Below, piece by piece: positions 35,613 through 43,556 of a DNA stretch of 64,000 nt. The notes beneath the pieces were generated by a model. The model was not told where the DNA came from, did no database searches, and saw only the letters and a list, made by a program, of their open reading frames with translations. Position 1 is the stretch's first letter. Every line of letters begins with the position of its first letter. Source of the DNA: Brevibacterium sp. RIT 803 (lineage in GTDB: Bacteria > Actinomycetota > Actinomycetes > Actinomycetales > Brevibacteriaceae); NCBI RefSeq assembly GCF_016892625.1, contig NZ_JAFEMW010000001.1:1240001-1304000 (forward strand), written 5' to 3'. The position numbers and the translations under genes are program-made.

Positions 35613-37564
35613 GGGACGAGAGTTTGAACGTCTCGGTTGGTGCCCGCTTGTGGTACCTGGGATCAGCGTGGACTGTGGTCGAACTCGATGGCGCTCTTGT
35701 GACACTGCGTTCAAGCGCTCACTTAAAGAAGGTGCACGGATCATCGTTGGTCGGGTCCGCGACGTCACTCGACGACAACTCAGACGCGGACGATTTGAGC
35801 GAGCTCGAGGCCGTGGCGCTGAGCGCCCTCAACCCAGGGAAGCGTTCCGAAGTTGAACGACAGGCTCAAGTGTTCGACGAGCTCGTGATGGCCCCTTCTA
35901 GCATGTCGGCAAACGAACGGTACCAAGCCGCTGCGGACGAACTTGGGATTTCCCTCCGAACTGCGTATCGGAGGGGTCAGCGATACGCCGAAAAAGGGAT
36001 TGCTGGGCTTGTGGATTCGCGTCAACTGCGACCGAGCCGACCAACAGTTGACCCACTGTGGGACGCTATCTGCGTTGAGGTGCTCGAAGAATATCGGAAC
36101 CAGTCGAATCCAACGATGAAAATCGTACTGAAGAAGACGAATGCACTTTTCGCTACTCGGTTCCCGAGCAAGGTCAGTCCTTCAAGGTCAGTGGGGTACC
36201 GACGCATTCGGGAACTCGATAAGGGGCGCTACACTTTTGGAGCTGCGAAGCAGCGCCGGTCTGTTGCAGAACGCCCTCAAGGGCATATGGGCAGATTACG
36301 AGCTGATCGTCCCGGGCAGTACGTTGTTCTGGACACCACTCGCCTTGATGTCTTCGCCATGGAACCACTCACCGGCCGTTGGTTGAACACCGAGCTAACA
36401 GTGGCCATGGACCTGTACTCGCGATGCATTCTGGGAATGGTTCTGCGTGCCGTATCAACGACGTCCCAGGACGTCGCAACAGTCCTGTACCAAGTGGTCA
36501 CGCCACAACACTGGGGGCCTCCGCAAGACGCTGAACTGCCATCACCATACGTAGGAATACCGGACAATTTGATGGCGATGTCGACAGCGACCGTGCCAGA
36601 TACAATCGTCGTCGATCATGGCAAGGTCTATCTGTCAGCGCACACGAAATCCGTCTGTCACAGGCTGGGGATCAACATCCAACCAGCAACACCGCACAAG
36701 CCCACGGACAAGCCGACGCTCGAGCGATTCTTCCGCACCCTGCGGCAGCAACTCTTGGAACATCTCCCGGCTTACAAAGGTCCCGATGTCTATTCTCGAG
36801 GTCAACGAGTCGAGGACGGAGCCTTCTATTACGTCTCCGAACTAGAGACAATCATTCGCGAGTGGATCGGTATCTACCATCACACACCCCATCGGGGCCT
36901 GTGTGATCCACGAATGGATTCTGTCGAACTGTCACCCGCCGAGATGTTTAGCCGAGGCGCTTCGGCCGCTGGTGTCCTGCGACTACCGGCGAGTGAGGAT
37001 CTTCGGATGGAGTTCCTCGATGTCGCCTGGCGCACGATCCAGCACTACGGTGTCGAGATCGACGGGCGTCGCTACGACGGACCGGGGCTGAACTACTATC
37101 GAGGAGCCATTTCGCCCTTTGGCGGTGCTCATGCTGGGCGGTGGCCAATCATGGTTGACCGTGATGACGTACGTACCGTGTTCTTCCAGGACCCAGACTC
37201 AAAAATCTGGCACACCTTGGAGTGGGAGCACACTGAAGGACTTACTGCACCGTTCAGCGCTGAGGCGGCTGACTACACGCGACAGCTTGCTCTGAAGTCC
37301 GATCGACATGTCGCGCCTGATGAAGCATTGAACGATCTCTTGGAGCGACATGGCAAGGGCAAAGTGACTGCACAGCGGGAGAAGAATCTGGCCCGCCGCC
37401 TTGCCGCCCAATCCACCGATGCAGGCGCAGAGAAGGGCACCGAAGTCATTGATCTCTTTACGCATCTGGCTCGGCGCCAGAAACAGCCTCCTGTCGGTGA
37501 TGATCTTGATGTCTTTGAGAAGTACTCCAACGAGGGCGATAAGTTCGAGGTGTTCGACGAATGA
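35609..37564 (+). CDS. tnsB: TnsB/TniA-like DDE transposase
   Basis: 651 aa. Helix-turn-helix DNA-binding region near 100-140 (AADELGISLRTAYRRGQRY), then an RNase-H-like integrase core with Asp242 (VVLDTTRLD), Asp336 (TIVVDHGKV) and Glu372 (PTLERFFRT); 35 residues separate the last two, a classic DD35E. A Mu/TniA-type beta-barrel domain follows (~480-560). The enzyme cuts and joins the 3' ends of the element. Overlaps tnsA and tnsC by ATGA. Base composition is lower in GC than the chromosome around it. Confidence 0.93.
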   Translation: MRDESLNVSVGARLWYLGSAWTVVELDGALVTLRSSAHLKKVHGSSLVGSATSLDDNSDADDLSELEAVALSALNPGKRSEVERQAQVFDELVMAPSSMSANERYQAAADELGISLRTAYRRGQRYAEKGIAGLVDSRQLRPSRPTVDPLWDAICVEVLEEYRNQSNPTMKIVLKKTNALFATRFPSKVSPSRSVGYRRIRELDKGRYTFGAAKQRRSVAERPQGHMGRLRADRPGQYVVLDTTRLDVFAMEPLTGRWLNTELTVAMDLYSRCILGMVLRAVSTTSQDVATVLYQVVTPQHWGPPQDAELPSPYVGIPDNLMAMSTATVPDTIVVDHGKVYLSAHTKSVCHRLGINIQPATPHKPTDKPTLERFFRTLRQQLLEHLPAYKGPDVYSRGQRVEDGAFYYVSELETIIREWIGIYHHTPHRGLCDPRMDSVELSPAEMFSRGASAAGVLRLPASEDLRMEFLDVAWRTIQHYGVEIDGRRYDGPGLNYYRGAISPFGGAHAGRWPIMVDRDDVRTVFFQDPDSKIWHTLEWEHTEGLTAPFSAEAADYTRQLALKSDRHVAPDEALNDLLERHGKGKVTAQREKNLARRLAAQSTDAGAEKGTEVIDLFTHLARRQKQPPVGDDLDVFEKYSNEGDKFEVFDE

Positions 37565-38628
37565 CGAACCGGTGGGCGTCGTGGTTACGCAATCATGAGC
37601 CGCAACGTTTCAACATGGCCAGCAAGCAAGGATGGGATGCGTTCGCGCAATCTGCACCTCGCCCGCCTCTCGAGCTACTTTCGCGTGAGGATGTTCGGCA
37701 ATTGTCGGAGGAGGAAGTCGAAGACTACAACGAAGCGCGGATGGTGTGGAACGCTAACCCGCCGGCAGTCAAGACGACTCAGTTGAACGCCGCGTTTTCC
37801 ATCATGGACCAGGCAATGGCGTCGAATCGCCGAGATGGTGATCGGCTTCGCGGATCGATTGTCATCGATGCCGCTCCAGCGTTGGGGAAAACCACGATCG
37901 CAACTCGGTTCGCCCGCGAGTTCCACCGGAAAACACTCCGTCGGTACGGGCCACGCACGACAGATGGGCACCAGCGGCTGCCGGTCGCGTTCATCCCCCT
38001 CGATGCCGGGGTCACTCTCAAAGGATTGAACCAGAAAATACTGTCGTTCTACGGCCACCCTGGAGCCAACCGGGCCACAACTGCTCGCTTGGCCGCATTG
38101 GCTGTTGATTGCGTACGATCCTGCGACACCCAGCTCGTCGTCATCGATGATCTCCATTTCATCGATTTCAAACATCGCAACGGACGCGAAGTCAGCAACC
38201 ATATCAAGGGCTTGGCGAACGAAATGCCTGCCACATTCATATACGTTGGTGTCCGGCTCAGCGAGAAACGGTTCTTTGATGAGGGGCTCCTTGGCGACGA
38301 TGCGGTCTACGCTCAAACCTCACGTCGAGCCACCAAAGTTCCGGTCGCCCCCTTCACCATGAAAACAGCCGCCGGTGCCCGAGCGTGGACTCACCTTTTG
38401 GCTAGTCTCGAGGATCACCTCTTGTTGCTCGATGGTCGTCCGGGCACGCTGGTCGATCAGGCAAAAGAACTGTATCGACGTACACAGGGGCACATTGGTT
38501 CCCTCACCTACTTACTCGACCGTGCCAGCTATCTCGCCATCACCACCGGAGTTGAGACCATTACACCGGAGATTCTGTCAGCGGTCACGATTGACAATGC
38601 AGCCGAAACCAGCGCCCGCACAGCCTAG
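37561..38628 (+). CDS. tnsC: TnsC/TniB-like AAA+ ATPase
   Basis: 355 aa. Walker A is DAAPALGKTT (Lys110) and Walker B LVVIDDLHF (Asp196-Asp197), followed by the sensor region (ATFIYVGVRL). This is the AAA+ regulator that connects the target-choosing TniQ protein with the TnsA/TnsB transposase and gives target immunity in Tn7. ATGA overlap with tnsB. Its 3' end overlaps the tniQ start by 32 nt. Confidence 0.9.
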   Translation: MTNRWASWLRNHEPQRFNMASKQGWDAFAQSAPRPPLELLSREDVRQLSEEEVEDYNEARMVWNANPPAVKTTQLNAAFSIMDQAMASNRRDGDRLRGSIVIDAAPALGKTTIATRFAREFHRKTLRRYGPRTTDGHQRLPVAFIPLDAGVTLKGLNQKILSFYGHPGANRATTARLAALAVDCVRSCDTQLVVIDDLHFIDFKHRNGREVSNHIKGLANEMPATFIYVGVRLSEKRFFDEGLLGDDAVYAQTSRRATKVPVAPFTMKTAAGARAWTHLLASLEDHLLLLDGRPGTLVDQAKELYRRTQGHIGSLTYLLDRASYLAITTGVETITPEILSAVTIDNAAETSARTA

Positions 38629-40291
38629 CGACAAGCGCCCTTCGACGCGTTTGCGGGGAGTCACGTCCGGCTACGACCTCGATGCGTGGCCCCTAACATT
38701 GTCTATTGAGCCCGATGAAACTCTCCCGAGTTGGTGGGCACGTATCGCCTCCCGGTTCGGTGTCTCACCGGCCGCCTTGTTTCGCGAAGTTGGATTCCGG
38801 ATGGGTTCCTACACCCCGTGGCGAGTGGAGCAGCGCCTCGCGCGCCCCAGTTCCCCGTTGAGTGTTCGAACCGGAGTGTCCAATGAAACCAGGGCGCAGG
38901 CCCACACTGCTCAGGCGCGCATTTCAGATCTTCTTGCAAGCGTGATTCAGCGATATCACGCACCGACAATCTCTTCGAGGCCTTCATCTGGGAGCCGTTT
39001 TTGTCCCTCGTGTCTTGCCGAGACCGGGACTTGGTCCGGGCACTGGCGGAGCCCACTCATCACAATGTGCCTCCGTCACCTTGTGATGCTCGTCGATGTA
39101 TGTCCTCAGTGCGGTGGCCGCCCATTTTCCGGGCCAGCATGGGCGATGCACGAAAGACAGAACACACGCTGTACCGAAAACCTCCCAAGAGACACTAGCC
39201 CCCGTAAGCGACGGAAACCCTGCGGCGCCGATCTCACTCAAGCCCAAACTTCGACAGCCGATCCGCGACTTGTGGCTGCCACTGAACTGTTGCTCGAAGA
39301 CGAGAATTGCTCTGGTCAGGACTGGGTGCTGGCTGGTTTGCCCGCTACACGGGCCGAAGCCCGAGACGGTCTCGTCCTATTGGCTCTTGATGGTCTCTCG
39401 GTCAAGGAACGAGAGCCAAGGGCAGTGAGCGCAGAAGCGACGGCTCTCGAGCACGCCTACGAAGTCCTCACGAGCCCAGACCTGACCACCGCCGGTGCCC
39501 TGGCCGATCACTATCGCCTCCTCGATGCCGGTGGCCCCTTCGCAGCAATCGGACCAACCCAGGCACTGCGCGACCACCCATTCCACCCCGTATTGCATGC
39601 CATCCGTTTACGCAGTCTGCGAGATCATCTTCCGCCGGGAACGCAGCTGGCGTTCCGCATCGGGTCCGACTGGCCACGAACGCCGAATGCATTGCGCCAC
39701 CGTCACACTCCGATTCCCACGTACTGCGAGAACTGGCGTCTCCCGCCGGCCCCGTTGAGCGCGATTCCACAGCTCTACTGGGAAGAGGGCCTACCCGGCA
39801 TCGGACCGGTCACCAACGAACGGAGCCGATTCGCCCTCAGCATCGCCATCGCCTCAGTCGGCCGCAACATCACCACCGCCTCGGCGGCCGAAGGCCTCGG
39901 TGCACCAAAAGTCCAAGCTGCACGAGTTGCCCACGACTGGGCCACACTCAGCGAACATTGCGGATGGCCGGCCCTGCGTAAAGCAATTGTGACTGCTGCT
40001 ACTCAGTTGGCTCAGGAGCCCGGGACAATCAACTATCAACTGCGACGAGAAGAGCTTGCCACCCCAGATGATCTGAACGCTCGGTTTCTCGAGTCTGAGT
40101 GGTCAGATACCGAGCAGTTGTGGCTGTTGGCCATGTTTACGCAGAGCAGTCCCCGACTCACTCCAGAAGCCTGGGGTAACCTCCGATTCCCAGCGATCGT
40201 CCCCGAACGCCCATCAGAGAGGGAGTACACCGATGGCGACATCAGAGAACTCCTCGCCAGCACACCAACGAGGCCCGAGAAGCCGCCATGA
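38597..40291 (+). CDS. tniQ: TniQ family target-selection protein
   Basis: 564 aa from ATG 38597 inside the tnsC 3' end; the frame is open upstream to 38375 but that part is antiphase coding of tnsC. N-terminal TniQ motif LTLSIEPDETLPSWWARIA, then a zinc-finger set Cys136-x2-Cys139 (FCPSCL), Cys158-x2-His161 (MCLRHL) and Cys169-x2-Cys172 (VCPQCG). A long helical DNA-binding C-terminus follows. TniQ/TnsD proteins recognise the attachment site. As the only targeting gene in E1, it probably chose the dnaK-proximal site (inference). Confidence 0.9.
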   Translation: MQPKPAPAQPSDKRPSTRLRGVTSGYDLDAWPLTLSIEPDETLPSWWARIASRFGVSPAALFREVGFRMGSYTPWRVEQRLARPSSPLSVRTGVSNETRAQAHTAQARISDLLASVIQRYHAPTISSRPSSGSRFCPSCLAETGTWSGHWRSPLITMCLRHLVMLVDVCPQCGGRPFSGPAWAMHERQNTRCTENLPRDTSPRKRRKPCGADLTQAQTSTADPRLVAATELLLEDENCSGQDWVLAGLPATRAEARDGLVLLALDGLSVKEREPRAVSAEATALEHAYEVLTSPDLTTAGALADHYRLLDAGGPFAAIGPTQALRDHPFHPVLHAIRLRSLRDHLPPGTQLAFRIGSDWPRTPNALRHRHTPIPTYCENWRLPPAPLSAIPQLYWEEGLPGIGPVTNERSRFALSIAIASVGRNITTASAAEGLGAPKVQAARVAHDWATLSEHCGWPALRKAIVTAATQLAQEPGTINYQLRREELATPDDLNARFLESEWSDTEQLWLLAMFTQSSPRLTPEAWGNLRFPAIVPERPSEREYTDGDIRELLASTPTRPEKPP

Positions 40292-40587
40292 AATGAATGG
40301 GAACCAATGTGTGACGCACACGCGTGGACTGCCGACTGTCAGCGGGCCGAGTTATCGACCGAGAAAATCGGCCGTGAGGCACAACTTGCTCTTGCCCCCG
40401 GCAACAGGGTCGATCCACTCCTGAGTCTTCGATGCGCCAACTTCTGGAACCACAACCAACATAGTGACCGTAACGCCGACTTCCGCCTGCTCTCATATCT
40501 TTACCCATGGCAGCGTGTGTAGCGGAGAATCCGCCTCAGGAATAACGGCCGGCGTCAGTGACGACGCCAGCGTGTGCCGGTCCAGGT
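40292..40587. other. 296-bp region after tniQ, no supported gene
   Basis: Short open frames exist on both strands (71 codons plus at 40307, 88 codons minus from 40508) but have no recognisable product, no good ribosome-binding site and overlap each other. It contains only weak hairpins, for example GGCGTC/GACGCC near 40551-40568. Confidence 0.5.
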
Positions 40588-40821
40588 TCAAGTTTCGTGT
40601 ACCCCTACGTCAATCTCGGATTCGAGGTCGTCTCTGCTGATACCGAAGATTTTCATTGCTTGGTCAAGATCGGTTCTTGCGCCACCATCTCCAACCAGGC
40701 GAACCATAGCCAGCATCGCATCATTGAGCGATTCTCGATCAGGCAGAACCACATCGCATTGGCCGCTGGAATCAGGCTCACCAATCGCCCCTCCACCTGA
40801 CGGGTCAATGTCCTCATTCAT
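40588..40821 (-). CDS. hypothetical 77-aa protein coupled to XRE gene
   Basis: 77 aa, acidic, soluble. Its ATG overlaps the stop codon of the XRE-type gene (ATGA), which supports it as a real gene. The N-terminus is Gly/Asp-rich and the C-terminal half (DLDQAMKIFGISRDDLESEI) looks helical. It has no recognised domain. It could be the partner of the upstream regulator, for example in a toxin-antitoxin-like pair, but nothing in the sequence proves that. Confidence 0.6.
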   Translation of the reverse strand: MNEDIDPSGGGAIGEPDSSGQCDVVLPDRESLNDAMLAMVRLVGDGGARTDLDQAMKIFGISRDDLESEIDVGVHET

Positions 40822-41654
40822 GAGGCGTCCTCCCAGATCGTTCGAAGCAGGTCCTCTGCCTTGTCCGGGTCCCGACCGGGGCCGGAGAAGGCATCGAGCA
40901 GGGCCCTCGACCGTGGGACGAATCGGATGCCGCCTTCGCTCTCGACATCGTCGAGTTCACCGCTCATGGCCTCCAGGAGCAGGACTCCCCGCCCCGGCCG
41001 GGCCCGTTCCAATCCGAGCTGCTCAGCCACACCGCGGGGACCGCTCACATAGATCAACGGAGCACCTGCCTGAGCATCAGATCGGTCCTCCCAAGTGGCA
41101 ACGATCCCGGACACGGCATAGTCCACGCCCGCTTCGGCCAGCCGGTCGACGAGGTCACGCCATCCTTTCGGGATCTCGACTGAGACCCGGGCACCGCGAC
41201 GCCTGGCAACCTTCCCAGCGTTGCCGGCAGTCACAGCGATCGCCACCAGATCATCGACTCCAGCCGAGTCTTTCAGCCATCCGGTTCTTTTCCACCGATC
41301 AGCCCACTCACCGGTAGGGTTCTTCACATTCGACTGCATCGGCCGGTTAGTAGATGTCGTGGCCGATGATCGCGAAGCTTCGTTGTTCGGCCAGTAGGCC
41401 TGATTAACAATCGGCGCGAGGTAGGCATTCGCGGCCTGGATCGCCGATGTGTCCCCGCTAGAGAATACAGAGGTACCGCCCAGTTGGTATCCCGTGGCGG
41501 AGAAGATCTTCTGCATCGTGCCCCAGGTGGGGTCCATCTCGCCGCGTTCAATGCGGCTGACCGTCGATGGCGACACCTCGGCGAGCTGTGCCAGTTCTTT
41601 CCTGGTGATCCCGCTCATGGCACGGATCTTCTTGATGATCGCTGCTGCTTCCAT
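40818..41654 (-). CDS. XRE-family HTH protein with unknown C-terminal domain
   Basis: 278 aa from ATG 41654, which has AGGAGG 8 nt upstream; a GTG at 41663 lies inside that site. XRE helix-turn-helix in residues ~5-55 (MSGITRKELAQLAEVSPSTVSRIERGEMD form). A low-complexity linker follows, then a ~150-residue domain (RVSVEIPKGWRDLVDRL, VDYAVSGIVATWEDRS, IYVSGPRGVAEQLGL) that vaguely recalls AbiEi-type antitoxins. Coupled to the 77-aa gene. Divergent from the 417-aa gene, with a probable self-operator at 41674-41687. Confidence 0.72.
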   Translation of the reverse strand: MEAAAIIKKIRAMSGITRKELAQLAEVSPSTVSRIERGEMDPTWGTMQKIFSATGYQLGGTSVFSSGDTSAIQAANAYLAPIVNQAYWPNNEASRSSATTSTNRPMQSNVKNPTGEWADRWKRTGWLKDSAGVDDLVAIAVTAGNAGKVARRRGARVSVEIPKGWRDLVDRLAEAGVDYAVSGIVATWEDRSDAQAGAPLIYVSGPRGVAEQLGLERARPGRGVLLLEAMSGELDDVESEGGIRFVPRSRALLDAFSGPGRDPDKAEDLLRTIWEDAS

Positions 41655-41673
41655 ATCAGCCACCTCCTAGCGT

Positions 41674-41687
41674 TTGCGTATATGCAA
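41674..41687. promoter_or_regulatory. Near-palindrome upstream of XRE gene
   Basis: TTGCGTATATGCAA has arms TTGC/GCAA around a TATA core with one mismatched pair. Its place 20 nt upstream of the XRE ATG and in the divergent region to the 417-aa gene suits an autoregulatory operator. Confidence 0.45.
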
Positions 41688-41813
41688 TACTATGCCTTCT
41701 ATATCGATGGCTGTGGCTGGTTCATTCTCAATCAGGCCGAATTCGCACACCTCCGGAAGCAATTAGGTTCTGAACCAGGTGATGCTTGACGAAACGAGAG
41801 GAATGATGAGCTC

Positions 41814-43067
41814 ATGGGATCGAAGAACAGAAGGCGCGTACCCAACCGCACCGCTACAAGAAAGCCGCCCGTGCCGAAACTTCGGATGACCGTGGTAGTT
41901 CATCCAGAGTCTGCTGTCATGCAACACGGCGTTGTAACTTTGCAGAGGGAAGTGCAGGCGATCCGAGCGGCGATCCTCTACGCGGATGAGATTGAGGTAG
42001 TTAGTCCAGCGACAGAGATGCTGTTAGGGATGAAGGAGTTTGTAGCGACGAGTAACACTCCAGTTCTCGATCTACTCCGTTCTCTGGACGCCAGCACTCT
42101 CGAGCAGCTTAGCGGTCGAAATGGCGACGAGATGAAGAACGCACTGAATCTTCTACCTGCACTCCAGCACCCTGCCTTCAGTGACCTGATGGAGCAGTAC
42201 GGTAGCGACGAGATGGAAGAACTCCGGCGGTCTGCCGCTGAGTTCCAGGAGAAGATGGGAGAGTCGACGGAGCAGGTCCGCGATGACATAGCGGCGATGT
42301 ACGACCAGGCGGGTGGTCCCGAGCTGGCCGCCGCCATTGAGAGCGGGGTCGTTAAGATCAGGCCACTTCTGCATGAAGACGACGAGGGGAACGCCGACGT
42401 ACTCATCGATCGCTATGCAACCGCGGTCAAGGAGCTACTCGTTGAAGGTTCGCGCCATATGCTCCTGGATCGGGGAACCACTCAACTTGCTGATCTCATG
42501 ATTAAGGAGAAGCGAGTTGTGCCGTCTGCCTTGGCATTGCCGAATGCTCTTGAATCAATCGTGGGGACAGGAATGATTACGCGGCTACCCACCTTTGGGG
42601 AGACTCCAGCTGACGAACTGTTGGATCTCCGGAGAGATCTGATGGCGCCTCTGGGGAGATATCGCCGGTCAGTGGCAACTCTTGGGGCCAAAATGCGGGT
42701 CGGCCCGTTTGACGGTGATGCAGAAGCCGAAGTTGAACATCTTTACCTGACGGAAGTTGAACCAGCCCTGACGGAGATTCGTGAACAGCTTGCTGAACAC
42801 GGTCTGGTTCGGGAGTTTGCCGATGCGATCGGCGCAAATCTTGGAGCAGTCGTTGGAGGGGCCGCCGCAGTGCCGGGACTTGTCGTTGGCATCCAAGCCG
42901 CGACGGACCTTGCTGCCGTAGCCACCGCTGGTCTAGCGGCCATACCCGCGCTTGCTGGAGGGGCGGCGGTGCTGGCTCGGGCAAGGCAGGCGCAGAGAGA
43001 AGCTTTGACAGGAGTGACTGGCAAGGATCTCTACTATCTTCATGAGCTCGACCGTCGAATGTCATAA
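41814..43067 (+). CDS. hypothetical 417-aa protein, E1 cargo
   Basis: 417 aa, ATG with GAGAGGA upstream. A basic N-terminus (MGSKNRRRVPNRTATRKPP) is followed by a helical, acidic body (~25-335) and a strongly hydrophobic Gly/Ala segment (~340-390, GAVVGGAAAVPGLVVGIQAA) that could insert in a membrane or form a tight helical hairpin. No recognised domain. It is the last gene before the E1 right terminus and divergent from the XRE gene, a typical position for accessory or defence cargo (inference). Confidence 0.75.
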   Translation: MGSKNRRRVPNRTATRKPPVPKLRMTVVVHPESAVMQHGVVTLQREVQAIRAAILYADEIEVVSPATEMLLGMKEFVATSNTPVLDLLRSLDASTLEQLSGRNGDEMKNALNLLPALQHPAFSDLMEQYGSDEMEELRRSAAEFQEKMGESTEQVRDDIAAMYDQAGGPELAAAIESGVVKIRPLLHEDDEGNADVLIDRYATAVKELLVEGSRHMLLDRGTTQLADLMIKEKRVVPSALALPNALESIVGTGMITRLPTFGETPADELLDLRRDLMAPLGRYRRSVATLGAKMRVGPFDGDAEAEVEHLYLTEVEPALTEIREQLAEHGLVREFADAIGANLGAVVGGAAAVPGLVVGIQAATDLAAVATAGLAAIPALAGGAAVLARARQAQREALTGVTGKDLYYLHELDRRMS

Positions 43068-43110
43068 TGGACGATTAATCAGCTTCTCGATTCACGTAGC
43101 GACCAACGAT

Positions 43111-43137
43111 GAGATCCTACAGTTACTGTAGGATCTC
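43111..43137. repeat. Junction palindrome of facing E1 and E2 ends
   Basis: GAGATCCTACA (E1 right end, to 43121), GTTAC (43122-43126) and TGTAGGATCTC (E2 left end, from 43127) form a 27-nt palindrome with 13-bp arms and one central base. The 5-bp spacer equals the target duplication length of Tn7-type elements. Confidence 0.85.
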
Positions 43138-43140
43138 GGA

Positions 43141-43201
43141 TTTCGTGTCGGAATCTCAATTTCGCGTCGGAGGCGTGTCGGTGTTCCCAGTTTCATGTCG
43201 G
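43141..43201 (+). repeat. E2 left-end repeats (putative TnsB sites)
   Basis: TTTCGTGTCGG (43141), TTTCGCGTCGG (43160), GGCGTGTCGG (43172) and TTTCATGTCGG (43191) form four direct repeats between the E2 tip and the tnsA remnant, the arrangement seen for TnsB-binding sites. Confidence 0.75.
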
Positions 43202-43219
43202 TGCGAGGATGCTGGAAAC

Positions 43220-43471
43220 ATGACAACGAAGACGTTGCTGGACACGGAACTGATGTACCTCACCGAGGAGGGCACATCGGTAGCCACCACTGTGGGCGCT
43301 GTGGACAGCACCCGACTTTCGAAGGGACTACCGGTCCGGTCGCCCAGATCATACGCGCGTCAACGTCACTACCCCGGTTTGTTTTGGTCCGCGACCACAA
43401 ACGACCATATACCGTTCGAAAGCCGGTTAGAACTCGATCGATTGTGGTTGGCGGACTTCGAGTGGAAACCA
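43220..43471 (+). pseudogene. tnsA fragment (N-terminal 84 codons)
   Basis: From ATG 43220 the frame encodes a protein aligning with residues ~1-80 of the E1 TnsA: RQRHYPGLFWSAT versus RGQRNYPGLFWAAT, and ESRLELDRLWLADFE versus ESLLELDRLWMADFD. The first catalytic Glu is kept. Homology stops at ~43471; the Asp and Lys catalytic residues and all of tnsB, tnsC and tniQ are missing. It is diverged from the E1 copy, so it is the remains of a separate related element and not a recent duplication. Confidence 0.85.
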
Positions 43472-43519
43472 AACCATGGGTCAGGTCAGAGTCAAACAAA
43501 CCTTCAGCATTCCCTTCGT

Positions 43520-43550
43520 TTGACCTGAACCTCGGTTCAGGGGTGAAGCT
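43520..43550 (+). promoter_or_regulatory. MerR-type promoter/operator
   Basis: TTGACC at 43520, then a 19-nt spacer containing the dyad CCTGAACC-TC-GGTTCAGG (43524-43541), then GAAGCT as a weak -10. An over-long spacer with a central dyad is the hallmark of MerR-controlled promoters. The predicted transcript starts at or next to the ATG at 43557, so the mRNA may be leaderless. Confidence 0.65.
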
Positions 43551-43556
43551 TGAGGC

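Larger units (their letters stand above)
34783..43121 (+). mobile_element. Tn7-like element E1 (tnsA-tnsB-tnsC-tniQ plus cargo)
   Basis: The left terminus is TGTAGGTTC at 34783, followed by repeats resembling TnsB sites (34801-34898) and then tnsA; the right terminus is ...GAGATCCTACA ending at 43121. Ends read 5'-TGT...ACA-3' as in Tn7 relatives. The four transposition genes overlap end to end and are followed by a small cargo: XRE-type regulator, 77-aa ORF and 417-aa hypothetical gene. The left terminus matches the other ends only over TGTAGG-TC, so its exact position is less certain than the right one. No plain 5-bp duplication flanks it. Confidence 0.72.
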
